Source: Pseudomonas sihuiensis (lineage in GTDB: Bacteria > Pseudomonadota > Gammaproteobacteria > Pseudomonadales > Pseudomonadaceae). From it: a stretch of 64,000 nt of DNA. Position numbers and translations under genes: made by a program. Shown here piece after piece: positions 44,936-52,927 of this stretch (position 1 is the stretch's first letter; each line of letters starts with the position of its first letter). The stretch is from positions 3,596,001 to 3,660,000 of the forward strand of contig NZ_LT629797.1 in the NCBI RefSeq assembly GCF_900106015.1, given 5' to 3'. The notes beneath the pieces are model-generated. The model was not told the DNA's origin and did no database searches. It saw only the letters and a program-made list of their open reading frames with translations.

Positions 44936-45661
44936 ATGCGCGCCACCAAAATCAAAATCCAGGGACTGTCGATTCCAAGTCTGATCAGCAGCGACAATGA
45001 GCGTTACTGGCCGATACGCCCCATTTGCGAAGCTATGGGTCTTAACTGGCATGCTCAAGCCGCCAAACTGCAGCCCCCTCGCTACAGCCCGACCGAGCAT
45101 GACGTTGCCCTGCCTGGGGAACCACTGCTGAAACGAATGCTGTGCCTGCCGCAGTCGGAATTCGAGTTCTGGCTGAAAAGCCTTAGCTCGCGCAAGGTTT
45201 CCCCCGGCGCCCGCATGCGACTCGATCAGTTGCGCGCACATTTCTTTGGTGAGCCCACACCGCTGGCAGGGCCGACACCGCCAACTGCAACGGCAGCACC
45301 TGCGGTGCTGAAGCGGATTCTGAACTGGCGAGCGCAACAGGCTGAGCCAGGAAACCGCAAAGCCGTGCTCAAAGAGCTCTCCGACCAATTCAGTGCGAAA
45401 AACGGTTTTGAAATTGCTGAAGCGCAGGAGCACCAGTTGCGTGGAGCCGTCGCTTCGCTCAGCACGATCATTTATCAGCATGACCGCTCGAAATCGCCAA
45501 GCCAGATGCCTGTTTCACAACGGGTCGACGCGATCATCAAATCCATCGTGGATGCCCGCCCTCAGCGCATTCATCTGCTCGACTCGGACTTTGCGGCCCT
45601 GTTGTGCAGCATTGAGCTTGAGGAGCACCACCATAGCAGCGCTCAGCACGAACAGCCTTAG
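44936..45661 (+). CDS. Phage antirepressor-like protein (P22_AR_N-type N-terminus)
   Basis: A 241-residue protein. The N-terminal ~100 residues match the pattern of P22 Ant-type N-domains: KIQGLSIPSLISSDNERYWP, then IRPICEAMGLNWHAQAAKLQ, a LCLPQSEFEFWLKSLSSRKV patch and RMRLDQLRAHFFG. The C-terminal half is helical and unrecognised, ending His-rich (EEHHHSSAQHE). In phages such proteins block repressors. Its presence with an XRE gene and a C4-like RNA fits a phage-derived control unit. GGGAGG precedes the ATG at 44936. Confidence 0.6.
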   Translation: MRATKIKIQGLSIPSLISSDNERYWPIRPICEAMGLNWHAQAAKLQPPRYSPTEHDVALPGEPLLKRMLCLPQSEFEFWLKSLSSRKVSPGARMRLDQLRAHFFGEPTPLAGPTPPTATAAPAVLKRILNWRAQQAEPGNRKAVLKELSDQFSAKNGFEIAEAQEHQLRGAVASLSTIIYQHDRSKSPSQMPVSQRVDAIIKSIVDARPQRIHLLDSDFAALLCSIELEEHHHSSAQHEQP

Positions 45662-45664
45662 ACC

Positions 45665-46060
45665 ATGGCCACACTTAGGGAAATGGCGGACTTGCTGTAT
45701 TCAGCAGGCGAGCCGATGAGCGGCAGTGGCATGAACGACACTGAGGCCATGGCCTATGCACGGCAGCATTTTGTTTATGGCGGCTATTGCTTGGTGCGGA
45801 ACTGGCGGTGGCTTGATCTGGATGTCACTGAAAGCCAGCGCCTACAACTGGCAAAGACCCGACGACAACCTGCTCTGGTCTATGCACACACGGTTATCTT
45901 CGACAGTGAAAGACGGTGGGATGTCGGAGACTTCGTCCGAACGTCGCTTCTGCACCATCACGAGGAGTTCCATTTCAGAACGCTCAATACAGCCTACTTG
46001 CTTCTAGGACCAGGCACGCGCATCCAGGTCAGCGCAGACGCCGTTGCGAGCATTTTCTGA
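45665..46060 (+). CDS. Island protein, DUF6957-like
   Basis: A 131-residue protein starting 3 bp after the previous stop. YGGYCLVRNWRWLDLDVTES, HTVIFDSERRWDVGDFVRTS and RTLNTAYLLLGPGTR recall DUF6957 proteins of Pseudomonas islands. Function is unknown. It probably belongs to the same operon. Confidence 0.55.
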   Translation: MATLREMADLLYSAGEPMSGSGMNDTEAMAYARQHFVYGGYCLVRNWRWLDLDVTESQRLQLAKTRRQPALVYAHTVIFDSERRWDVGDFVRTSLLHHHEEFHFRTLNTAYLLLGPGTRIQVSADAVASIF

Positions 46061-46096
46061 TCGAGCCAACACATTTACTGATCTGTCGACATAGCC

Positions 46097-46441
46097 ATGT
46101 ATACACACCCAGTCTTGCAGAAGCTGCTGGAGCAGGTCGAAGACCTTCCTTTCAGCAGACCCGTCACCGGATACCTGACTGATGCCTATATTCGCGGATC
46201 AAGCGGCTACGGGATCACTTACCGGCATGTGAGAGCTGATCGTTTCAGTGACGGTGCCTACATTCATACATCAGCCATCGTTCAGGCTGAGCGAGAGGGG
46301 CCGTTTTGGGTGCTGCACACGCTAAGTGGCAGCTTCTACGTAATCCTCAGCTTCAACATTTTAAAAGGTGCGCAATCGCTGGATGACTATCTGCATCGAA
46401 TGCTAACTATGGAGTATCCAGAGCCATGGCAGCTGCACTAG
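46097..46441 (+). CDS. Island protein of unknown function
   Basis: A 114-residue protein, YRHVRADRFSDGAYIHTSAI and GPFWVLHTLSGSFYVILSFN giving a beta-rich core like an SH3-type or island-specific fold. No named domain. It lies 36 bp after the previous gene and ends at the heptamer array. Confidence 0.55.
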   Translation: MYTHPVLQKLLEQVEDLPFSRPVTGYLTDAYIRGSSGYGITYRHVRADRFSDGAYIHTSAIVQAEREGPFWVLHTLSGSFYVILSFNILKGAQSLDDYLHRMLTMEYPEPWQLH

Positions 46442-46461
46442 CAGTGCGATGGGATAGCCGA

Positions 46462-46617
46462 TGCGACATGACCTGCGTATCGCAGGAGGCACTGCGACAC
46501 TCAGTGAGTGTCGCGGAACCCCTATGCGACACACGTGGACTGTCGCACAGATACGCTGCGACACGCTGGCCATGTCGCAACGATACACCGTGTATGTCGC
46601 ACCATGACTTTGCGACA
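46462..46617. repeat. Array of alternating TGCGACA / TGTCGCA heptamers
   Basis: Eight exact heptamers and two with one mismatch (TATCGCA at 46478, TGTCGCG at 46509) start at 46462, 46478, 46493, 46509, 46525, 46541, 46557, 46573, 46595 and 46611. The first eight alternate strictly in orientation and form four dyads, TGCGACA-N9-TGTCGCA, repeated every 31-32 bp. Spacers differ in sequence. No protein is coded here. Confidence 0.85.
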
Positions 46618-46711
46618 CTCGGGGTCGTGCCGCTAGCGGCAGTTTGAGTGCCCAATACGGCGCTGAAAGTGGCCCAAACCGACACCGAGCTGGCCAGTTA
46701 TGGCGCTCAGC

Positions 46712-46738
46712 GTGCCAAAACTGGCACTCCTTTTTTTG
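46712..46738 (+). terminator. Terminator after the heptamer array
   Basis: GTGCCA, loop AAAC, TGGCAC, then TCCTTTTTTT. It would end transcription coming through the array. Confidence 0.85.
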
Positions 46739-46806
46739 GTTATATTATCGCTACAACCCTTGAAAACACTGACTTCGGCGACTTTTTTCATAACCAAATC
46801 GCCACT

Positions 46807-47120
46807 GCGTGGCTAGCATTTTTGAATGCCCCATTTCGACACGCCAGCCACGCACCGCTTCGCGCTACCCCGGCTCGTCCTTTCAGCGCCATGGCGCTGG
46901 CTGCTCTTCGATTTTGATGACAAAACGCTTGCGCGCGCTTTTGCTCACGGCGCACGCTGAATTTAGATGAAGCGGGTCGCGTGAGTGAGAGCGCGCAACC
47001 CTTACTCGCGCCGCGAGTAAGGGGGCGTTGAGGCAGTTCGGACGTAACGAGAAAAACGGAGCGGCTGCGGAGTGTTTCAGTGGAGTTCGAGCTGACACAA
47101 CGCCGTTCGCGAAGCGGCTT
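46807..47120. other. Palindrome-rich region upstream of the integrase
   Basis: No gene is supported. Inverted repeats: GCGTGGCT/AGCCACGC (46807, 46846); TTGCGCGCGC... (46929) with ...GCGCGCAA (46981-46998); a perfect 12-bp-arm palindrome, CCCTTACTCGCG and CGCGAGTAAGGG (46999-47023); and GCCGTTCGCGAAGCGGC near 47103. It may be a recombination or control site. Confidence 0.55.
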
Positions 47121-47159
47121 AGCTTTGTCATCAAAACAACAAGAAGAGAGATGACAGCG

Positions 47160-48113
47160 ATGCAACCTACGACCTTGCAGCGGTACCAAACCCGGGCACA
47201 AAACTTTTATCGGTCTCACTGCGGTGAGGACGATCCATCTTCGGCGCAGATCTGCGCAGCTTTGCTTGCCTGTGCACCGGACTATCGACCGAATGCGTTC
47301 AGCACCCTCAAGAACACCCTAATGAATGACCAGCTTGCCCGGCGAAACATCGAGGCAGCAAACACCATCAGAGCGCTGGTCAACCCGGTCACGGCACCAG
47401 GCAGTCAGATAGTGAAAAAGCCCAAGCCGGGGCAGATTCGGAAAGTCCCCTTCGAAGACTTTAAATTGCTGCACCAGCACCTGCGCGCAGGCGGCAATCT
47501 CGACGAAGCCGCATCACTGGTGCTCGCTTATTGCCTCGGTGTACGCCCATGCGAGATGCGCACGATCACTATCTCCGGCAACCACGTGCACATCATTGGA
47601 GGCAAGAAATCGGCTGAACTGCACCGTGGCGCTGACCGCACCTTGGTAATCGACAAACCAAGAACGCTGAAGTTGGTGGAATGGGCCGCGCAGTGGATGG
47701 CCGGGTGCCCACGCACTAATACCGCCATCAGAGACTGCCTGCGCAAGGAGTGCCGACGCCTCTGGCCCAAGAGGAAAAAGCAGCCAACGCTGAAAAGCTT
47801 CCGGCACCAGATGGGATCAATTCTGAAAGCATCCGGAGAAAGCCCAGAAAGCATGGCTTACATCATGGGGCACCAGTCCATCTCGTCGATCAGCGTGTAC
47901 GGTGATGGCCGACTGGGCGCAGGCATGAAATCACATGTACGCCCCGCAGAGAGCGCCGTCTTGGCGAGCATTCGCCAGCCGCAGAAGCCACCTCGATATG
48001 GTCAGGGGCGCATTCTGGGAGCAATCGAATTTCCCGCCGCAACCCGGGGCCATTGGTATACGGAGATGAAGCAACGGCAAGCAGGCAAGATCCTACCTGC
48101 TCCGCAGTCGTAG
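47160..48113 (+). CDS. Tyrosine recombinase / integrase
   Basis: A 317-residue site-specific recombinase. The N-terminal SAM-like domain (residues 1-85) is followed by a catalytic domain with Arg129 in YCLGVRPCEM, the box-II region KSFRH (Arg215, with Lys212 where His is usual), His238 in IMGHQSIS and the Tyr247 nucleophile in SVYGDGR. The ATG at 47160 is favoured by AGAGAG spacing; 47151 is possible. It points out of the island and is preceded by palindromic DNA. I found no repeat of the tRNA-Thr end near it. Confidence 0.82.
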   Translation: MQPTTLQRYQTRAQNFYRSHCGEDDPSSAQICAALLACAPDYRPNAFSTLKNTLMNDQLARRNIEAANTIRALVNPVTAPGSQIVKKPKPGQIRKVPFEDFKLLHQHLRAGGNLDEAASLVLAYCLGVRPCEMRTITISGNHVHIIGGKKSAELHRGADRTLVIDKPRTLKLVEWAAQWMAGCPRTNTAIRDCLRKECRRLWPKRKKQPTLKSFRHQMGSILKASGESPESMAYIMGHQSISSISVYGDGRLGAGMKSHVRPAESAVLASIRQPQKPPRYGQGRILGAIEFPAATRGHWYTEMKQRQAGKILPAPQS

Positions 48114-48151
48114 CCACGTGACTGCTGTGAGTGGCCCCTAGTCGCAGGGAT

Positions 48152-48631
48152 CTATAGCTCGCATGAAAAATCTCCAGACATGCTCGGGGCTATTGAATGA
48201 GCTATTGCGGCCAAGCACTCTGGGGCCGGGGAAGTATGGCTGTGGCACCTTGTGACCACCACCGTGGATGGGCACCACCCACATTCCCACAGCTGTATCA
48301 CCCGCCACCCCGATGCCAGTAACACAGCCTTGTTCCTGGTATCTCGGGCGACGTTCTGGTCAAATTTTCTCTGCCAGAAGTCCAACCGGGTCTTGGGGCT
48401 AGTAGCGTAGCGACATCCGGGGTGTCTGTGCCAAAAGCAACCGTGAACAAAAATGCAGACACGATAGCGAGAAAGCACCAAATCAGGCTTTCCAGGAAGA
48501 TCCTTCTGGTGCAGGCGATACCTGAAACCATGCCGATGCAGCAGGCGTCGGACCTTCATTTCTGGTGACGTGTTGCTGCCCCGAATGCCCGCCATCATGC
48601 GAGACCTGACTTCCTTACTGACTATGTCCAT
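48152..48631 (-). CDS. vsr: Very short patch repair endonuclease
   Basis: Nicks next to T-G mismatches arising from deamination of 5-methylcytosine. The 159-residue product has the family motifs KEVRSRMMAGIRGSNTSPE, GKPDLVLSRYRVCIFVHGCF with WHRHPGC (zinc Cys/His), and FWQRKFDQNVARD. After VIQLWECGW the C-terminus looks unlike typical Vsr, so the tail may be altered. It is divergent from a broken Dcm-like gene, with start codons overlapping. Confidence 0.88.
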   Translation of the reverse strand: MDIVSKEVRSRMMAGIRGSNTSPEMKVRRLLHRHGFRYRLHQKDLPGKPDLVLSRYRVCIFVHGCFWHRHPGCRYATSPKTRLDFWQRKFDQNVARDTRNKAVLLASGWRVIQLWECGWCPSTVVVTRCHSHTSPAPECLAAIAHSIAPSMSGDFSCEL

Positions 48632-48790
48632 GACTCAAGGCCAAAAGAATCTTTTCGATAGTACGCCCACAGACCCTACAGGTGAGCTCGACCACGCCAT
48701 TCAGGTGGTGGACCTCTTCGCGGGGCCGGGTGGCCTGGGTGAGGGATTCACTTCATTCGGGGACGGTAGACGGTTCGACATAGTTGTGGC
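48624..48790 (+). pseudogene. Truncated DNA cytosine-5 methyltransferase
   Basis: Only the first ~55 residues look like a C5 methyltransferase: AIQVVDLFAGPGGLGEGFTS is motif I with the SAM loop. After VVATQATSP the frame turns to unrelated sequence, so the catalytic PCQ motif and all later parts are missing. The break is probably the right edge of the island or a deletion. It is paired head-to-head with vsr. Confidence 0.75.
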
Positions 48791-48950
48791 AACCCAAGCG
48801 ACATCACCCATTGGTAAAGTCATCAGGCTACTTTATCGAAATTCAAAACTAGCTCACCAATACCCCATCGAGAGCCTCCGCCCCGACTTAAGCTCACGGA
48901 ACGGGCGCTCTGCTGCAAAAACTAACAAACAACGAGTGCAGGATGGTTCA
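48791..48950. other. Island/core junction without genes
   Basis: AT-richer sequence between the methyltransferase fragment and the tiny membrane-protein gene. No gene or clear repeat is seen. Confidence 0.4.
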
Positions 48951-49115
48951 TTACCTCAGCTCAATGTAGATTTTGTAACCAATGGTAGCCAACATCACCA
49001 CTATCCCTGTGGCCATCACCAGCACACCACTGTCCCGTTCCCGCCGGCTGTAGCCGACCATCAGGAGCAGGAATCCCAGGCCGATCAGGCCAATCATCAC
49101 TTCAAGTTCTCGCAT
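48951..49115 (-). CDS. Tiny two-helix membrane protein
   Basis: A 54-residue open frame: MRELEVMIGLIGLGFLLLMV, then YSRRERDSG, then VLVMATGIVVMLATIGYKIY. Two hydrophobic helices are joined by a short basic loop. Its ATG overlaps the DUF4105 stop by one base (TGATG), and its hydrophobic pattern is not a shadow of any gene on the other strand. Function is unknown; it is probably the third gene of the operon. Confidence 0.6.
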   Translation of the reverse strand: MRELEVMIGLIGLGFLLLMVGYSRRERDSGVLVMATGIVVMLATIGYKIYIELR

Positions 49116-50149
49116 CAGTCTCTGCCTTCATCATTGTGGCTGGTATCGGTGGGAGAGACCCAGCCGGGCACTCCGCGCCGGATCTGCCTGGAAAAATCGC
49201 TCGCATCGTTGGCCATCCGTGCCCGTTCGGTAAAGCGCCCGTGCTGACGCAACGTATCGAGGCTGTAGCCACCCTGCAGGCCACCGACCGACATGACATA
49301 GGCCGGCAGGTAGCCTGTCAGCAGCAAACGGTAATCGACCGGCAGTCCGCCAATGATCGTCTGCAGCATGTCGAAAACGATGGTGGTGCAGTTGGCCGTA
49401 ATGGTGTTGTAGAAACGCGGCTGATCGACCAGGGCGTTGGCCTGCTGCACATAGGAGAGCAGCAACGCACGCATCGCCTCGTCGGGCATAGCAATACGAT
49501 AGAGATAGCTGTCTTCGCCGCGCACGTTGGTGCGCACGCGCAAGGCATCACGCTCGTCAGTGGCGACGATGCTCAACTCGAACTGCTTGAAGAAACCGCC
49601 AATCTCCGAATAGGCCTCGCCTTGCTCCTTGCGCACCTCAACGGTGAACGTCAGAAAACGCCCATCCGTGAAGCCGAAAGAAACCAGAACATGGGCGATG
49701 GCCGGCATGCCCCAATAGGAGGTGATCAGGTCGACCGAGGCGAGCTGGTCGAGATCGTAGCGACGTGTTTCCCAGGCAACGTCATAGTCATCATCGCTGC
49801 GCCAGTTGAAGTTGCGCACATTGTGCAGGATGAGCTGATTGCCCACGAGCTCGCCCTGGGTCATCTGCGCGACATCACCAGCCCAGATACGCTGGTTTGA
49901 CGGTTCCAGGCTTGTCCACCAGACCAGCAACGCGGCGAAGACAAGCACCTGACCGACAAGCGCCAGTATGGGACGCCCGCGCCACAGCAGAACCTGCAGA
50001 ATGCAGCCAAGCAGGCACCAGCCCGCAATCAGCACCCAGGTTGCCAGCCCTCCAGTCTGGTAGAACAGCGCCAGCACGCCCCAGGCCATGATCAGAAAAA
50101 ACGACAGCGCGAGGACACTGCGCAGGAGAAGACCCAACAGCCCGTTCAT
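49115..50149 (-). CDS. DUF4105 membrane protein
   Basis: A 344-residue protein with three N-terminal helices (about residues 8-85: LLRSVLALSFFLIMAWGVLA, LATWVLIAGWCLLGCILQVL, LALVGQVLVFAALLVWW), then a periplasmic domain with YWGMPAIAHVLVSFGFTDGR and TANCTTIVFDMLQTI. The Cys in NCTT is in the DUF4105 (Lnb N-terminal) hydrolase-like core, which resembles NlpC/P60-type folds. It starts in an ATGA overlap with the lipoprotein gene. Confidence 0.8.
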   Translation of the reverse strand: MNGLLGLLLRSVLALSFFLIMAWGVLALFYQTGGLATWVLIAGWCLLGCILQVLLWRGRPILALVGQVLVFAALLVWWTSLEPSNQRIWAGDVAQMTQGELVGNQLILHNVRNFNWRSDDDYDVAWETRRYDLDQLASVDLITSYWGMPAIAHVLVSFGFTDGRFLTFTVEVRKEQGEAYSEIGGFFKQFELSIVATDERDALRVRTNVRGEDSYLYRIAMPDEAMRALLLSYVQQANALVDQPRFYNTITANCTTIVFDMLQTIIGGLPVDYRLLLTGYLPAYVMSVGGLQGGYSLDTLRQHGRFTERARMANDASDFSRQIRRGVPGWVSPTDTSHNDEGRD

Positions 50150-52068
50150 GGCGCTCGTACCGTAGCCACCTTGGGGCTGGCCAGGCCGGTGAGGTGTTCA
50201 TGCAGCACGCGGCGAATTTCGATGATCGCCTGCGGTGTTTCCTGCACGCTGTGCCACGATGGCACGACCAGCTCCGAGTCGGCGCCAGCCAGGTGCGAGC
50301 TGGCGTACGGCACCACGCCGTCACTGGACAGCAGGACCTCGAGGTCTGGCGTGTAGTTGCCGATGATCGAGTGATAGTGCACTCGTGGCGAAATGGGCAG
50401 GTCGGCTGCGGCCTTGACGAAGGGGTCCTGGTTGCTCAGGTTGTCGATGCTGTTGAGGGGGCGCACCAACGCGACCGGTGCCGCCGCATTGGGGTCAACC
50501 AGCACTTGGGCAACCTCCTTGAAACGGTTCAACATCGACACCGGCATCTTCACCAGCCCTGCGGCCCAGCGCGACACGCGATTTTCGGCAAACGGGGTAC
50601 CCCGGTGTGGCGCCGCAGCGAATACGGCCCGGCTCACCTGAGGCAATGGCTCGAAATACAGGTAGGGCCCGAGCTTCGCCCGGGCTTTTTCCAGGCGCGC
50701 GCCTTGCATCCCGTAACTTCCCAGCATGGCATCCCACAACTGGTCACCCGATGAGGACAGCATCAGCCGTGACAACACGCCCCCCATGCTGTGCCCGACC
50801 AGCACCATATCGTGGCTGGCCTTGGCCGTGCCTTGCGGATCGAAATTCGCCAAGGTCTGCTCGATGGCCTCGCGGATGGCCTGATTGTTGACGGCCAGCG
50901 GCAGGTTGGTCGGGTAGTAGACCTGCCAGATCTGGTAATTGCGGCGCAGTTCCTCGTCGCCCAGCACTTCATTGGCCACGTTGATCCAGGCCTCCGGGCT
51001 GCTGGCCAGGCCATGCAGCATGACCACGATGCGCCGGTCGGGATCGAACGGCTGCAGCAGGTAGACATGGGGGCGTTCCAACACTTCGCCGCGTCCGACC
51101 AGAGTCAGCAGGGACTGCCGGGCAAACCCGGAACGCGCCAGCCACAGGCCATAGCCCGACGTGAAGTTGGCCGCCAGGGGCGCCTGCACACCTGCCATGT
51201 CCACCGAATCCTGCCGGTAGGGGTCATAACCGATCACTTCCACCTGATAGGTGGACAACACCTGCTCCAGGGTCTCCCCGGGAAAGCGCGCCACGGCAGT
51301 AATCGCCGGGAAGGGGGTTTCGCTCCAGGGTATTTCATCGCTCCCCTTGCTCACCACGCGCCTGGCCGTCACCGCTACCAACTCGGCACCCAGTCCATCC
51401 CGACGGTACTGGTTGCGCAACCCGCCAAAGGACAGGGACGCAGCCGGAATCAGCTCCTTCGGCAACAGGCGGTCATCGGCCAGCCTCACATCGGTCATGC
51501 GCCCGCCGATCGTCCAGCGCCCGGTCTTGAGGCGGAAATTACCCTGAGTGTCCTCGGGTGATGGTGGCCGTCCACGGTAGCGATCGAAGACCTCGACGAG
51601 CGCCTGCTGCACCGAAAAGTTGTAGTAGTCGCGCACCTGCGTCTGCCGGTCTTCCAGGGCGCGCTGGCTCGGTGTGCGGGTGGTCAGGAAGAGGTAGGCG
51701 TAGGCATACCGGGCACTCTCCAGGTAGGCATCGGTGCGGGCCTCCGCCGCCATCACCTTGCCGCCGTCCTGGGCTTCCTTCAGCCACAGCTCGGCCAGCG
51801 TGGAAAGCCGCTGTTCGTCACGCAACCCCGTTGTGCTGTCCAGCGCCTCGCGGCAGGCCGGCAGGTCAGCAAGGCAGCGCTTCTCATCACTGCCCACGAC
51901 CTGCAGGGCAGCAACCGCCGAAGCACTGAGGTTGCCGGTGGTCAACACATCACCGCGGCGCTGGGCCAGGTAATCATTGTTGCTGACCGCCGTGACCTTG
52001 ACCCCTGCACACCCGGCCAGCACTAGAACCAGCAGGACTGACGGAAAGCAACGCAGTGAACGACTCAC
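50146..52068 (-). CDS. Alpha/beta-hydrolase lipoprotein
   Basis: A 640-residue exported protein. From the GTG at 52068 it begins MSRSLRCFPSVLLVLVLAGC, a textbook lipoprotein signal with lipobox LAGC. A longer frame from the ATG at 52173 would bury this signal 35 residues in. The hydrolase core has MLHGLASSPEAWINVANEVL, VLVGHSMGGVLSRLML (Ser in GHSMG) and later SSDGVVPYASSHL with WHSVQE (His). A lipase or esterase of the outer membrane is likely. Start choice is uncertain. Confidence 0.8.
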   Translation of the reverse strand: MSRSLRCFPSVLLVLVLAGCAGVKVTAVSNNDYLAQRRGDVLTTGNLSASAVAALQVVGSDEKRCLADLPACREALDSTTGLRDEQRLSTLAELWLKEAQDGGKVMAAEARTDAYLESARYAYAYLFLTTRTPSQRALEDRQTQVRDYYNFSVQQALVEVFDRYRGRPPSPEDTQGNFRLKTGRWTIGGRMTDVRLADDRLLPKELIPAASLSFGGLRNQYRRDGLGAELVAVTARRVVSKGSDEIPWSETPFPAITAVARFPGETLEQVLSTYQVEVIGYDPYRQDSVDMAGVQAPLAANFTSGYGLWLARSGFARQSLLTLVGRGEVLERPHVYLLQPFDPDRRIVVMLHGLASSPEAWINVANEVLGDEELRRNYQIWQVYYPTNLPLAVNNQAIREAIEQTLANFDPQGTAKASHDMVLVGHSMGGVLSRLMLSSSGDQLWDAMLGSYGMQGARLEKARAKLGPYLYFEPLPQVSRAVFAAAPHRGTPFAENRVSRWAAGLVKMPVSMLNRFKEVAQVLVDPNAAAPVALVRPLNSIDNLSNQDPFVKAAADLPISPRVHYHSIIGNYTPDLEVLLSSDGVVPYASSHLAGADSELVVPSWHSVQETPQAIIEIRRVLHEHLTGLASPKVATVRAP

Positions 52069-52368
52069 AGTGAACGAAGTGGTGGTATAAGTTGAAGAGC
52101 TCACAATCGGTAGATACCCATTACGTCGGAGATGGCGCGGATCATCACGATCCGCATATGGTTCAGACGCCATCTCGACTGATACAGCGCGAAGTGATTC
52201 TGCTGGCGGTAGATGCCAGCCCCAAGTAAGTATCTGCGAATATCTTACGGCCTTATATCCGAAAAACTAAAACAACCAATTATCCCCGCATTAACAATAT
52301 ATCTACACCGGGAGAGGCCTGAGATAATACCTGCCACAGACACTCCGACTCATAATGAGACGCTACAC
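52069..52368. other. Divergent spacer upstream of phaR
   Basis: AT-rich between about 52225 and 52330, with GTAAG/CTTAC arms (52225-52247). No gene is supported other than a possible longer start of the lipoprotein. Confidence 0.4.
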
Positions 52369-52893
52369 ATGTCCGATGACGGCCACAGAGCCCCACGCCT
52401 GATCAAGAAATACGCCAACCGCCGTTTGTACGACACCCATACCAGCACCCACGTCACCCTCCCCGACATCCGCCAGTTGGTCATCGACGAAGTACCGTTC
52501 CAGGTGGTCGACGCCAAGACTGGCGAGGATCTGACTCGCAGCATCCTGCTGCAGATCATTCAGGAAGCGGAAAGCGACGGCGAGCCGCTCTTCTCCAGCG
52601 ATATGCTCAAGGGCATCATCCGTTTCTATGGCCCATTCCAGGGCATGCTCGGCAACTATCTGGAAAAGAGCATCCAGACTGTGATCGAAATCCAGACCCA
52701 GACCGGGGTGCAATCCTCACAGGCCTGGAGCGACTTTATGCACAAGCAGGTGCCCGTCATGCAGGAGATGATGAGCCAGTACGTAGAACAGTCGAAGAAG
52801 CTCTACTTGGGCACCCAGAACCTATTCGGTATGTTCGGCGGCATCCCACCCGGCAATTTCAGGCAGACGAAAAAAGACGGTGATGAGCAATGA
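52369..52893 (+). CDS. phaR: PHB synthesis repressor PhaR
   Basis: A DNA-binding regulator that also binds PHB granules and releases phasin promoters when polymer is made. The 174-residue protein opens with the PhaR_N motif RLIKKYANRRLYDTHTSTHV and has TLPDIRQLVIDEVPFQVVDA, LFSSDMLKGIIRFYGPFQG and the C-terminal helical QVPVMQEMMSQYVEQSKKLY. It is convergent with the phasin gene across a shared hairpin. TGCACTGCA-type boxes near the phasin promoter are likely its targets. Confidence 0.93.
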   Translation: MSDDGHRAPRLIKKYANRRLYDTHTSTHVTLPDIRQLVIDEVPFQVVDAKTGEDLTRSILLQIIQEAESDGEPLFSSDMLKGIIRFYGPFQGMLGNYLEKSIQTVIEIQTQTGVQSSQAWSDFMHKQVPVMQEMMSQYVEQSKKLYLGTQNLFGMFGGIPPGNFRQTKKDGDEQ

Positions 52894-52907
52894 AACTCAT
52901 CACCGTC
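52871..52907 (-). terminator. Hairpin terminator between phaR and phasin gene
   Basis: GACGGTGATGAG and CTCATCACCGTC (12-bp arms) flank an 8-nt loop. On the minus strand a T-run follows, ending the phasin transcript. Confidence 0.85.
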
Positions 52908-52927
52908 CGTGACACGGCCGCCCTGCC

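Noticed and set aside
46462..46617. CRISPR array
   Set aside because: The repeats are only 7 bp, alternate in orientation, and spacers are 8-15 bp; no cas genes nearby.
46648..46917. An 89-codon open frame after the heptamer array
   Set aside because: It runs through a terminator hairpin and palindromes and has no ribosome site or recognisable domain.
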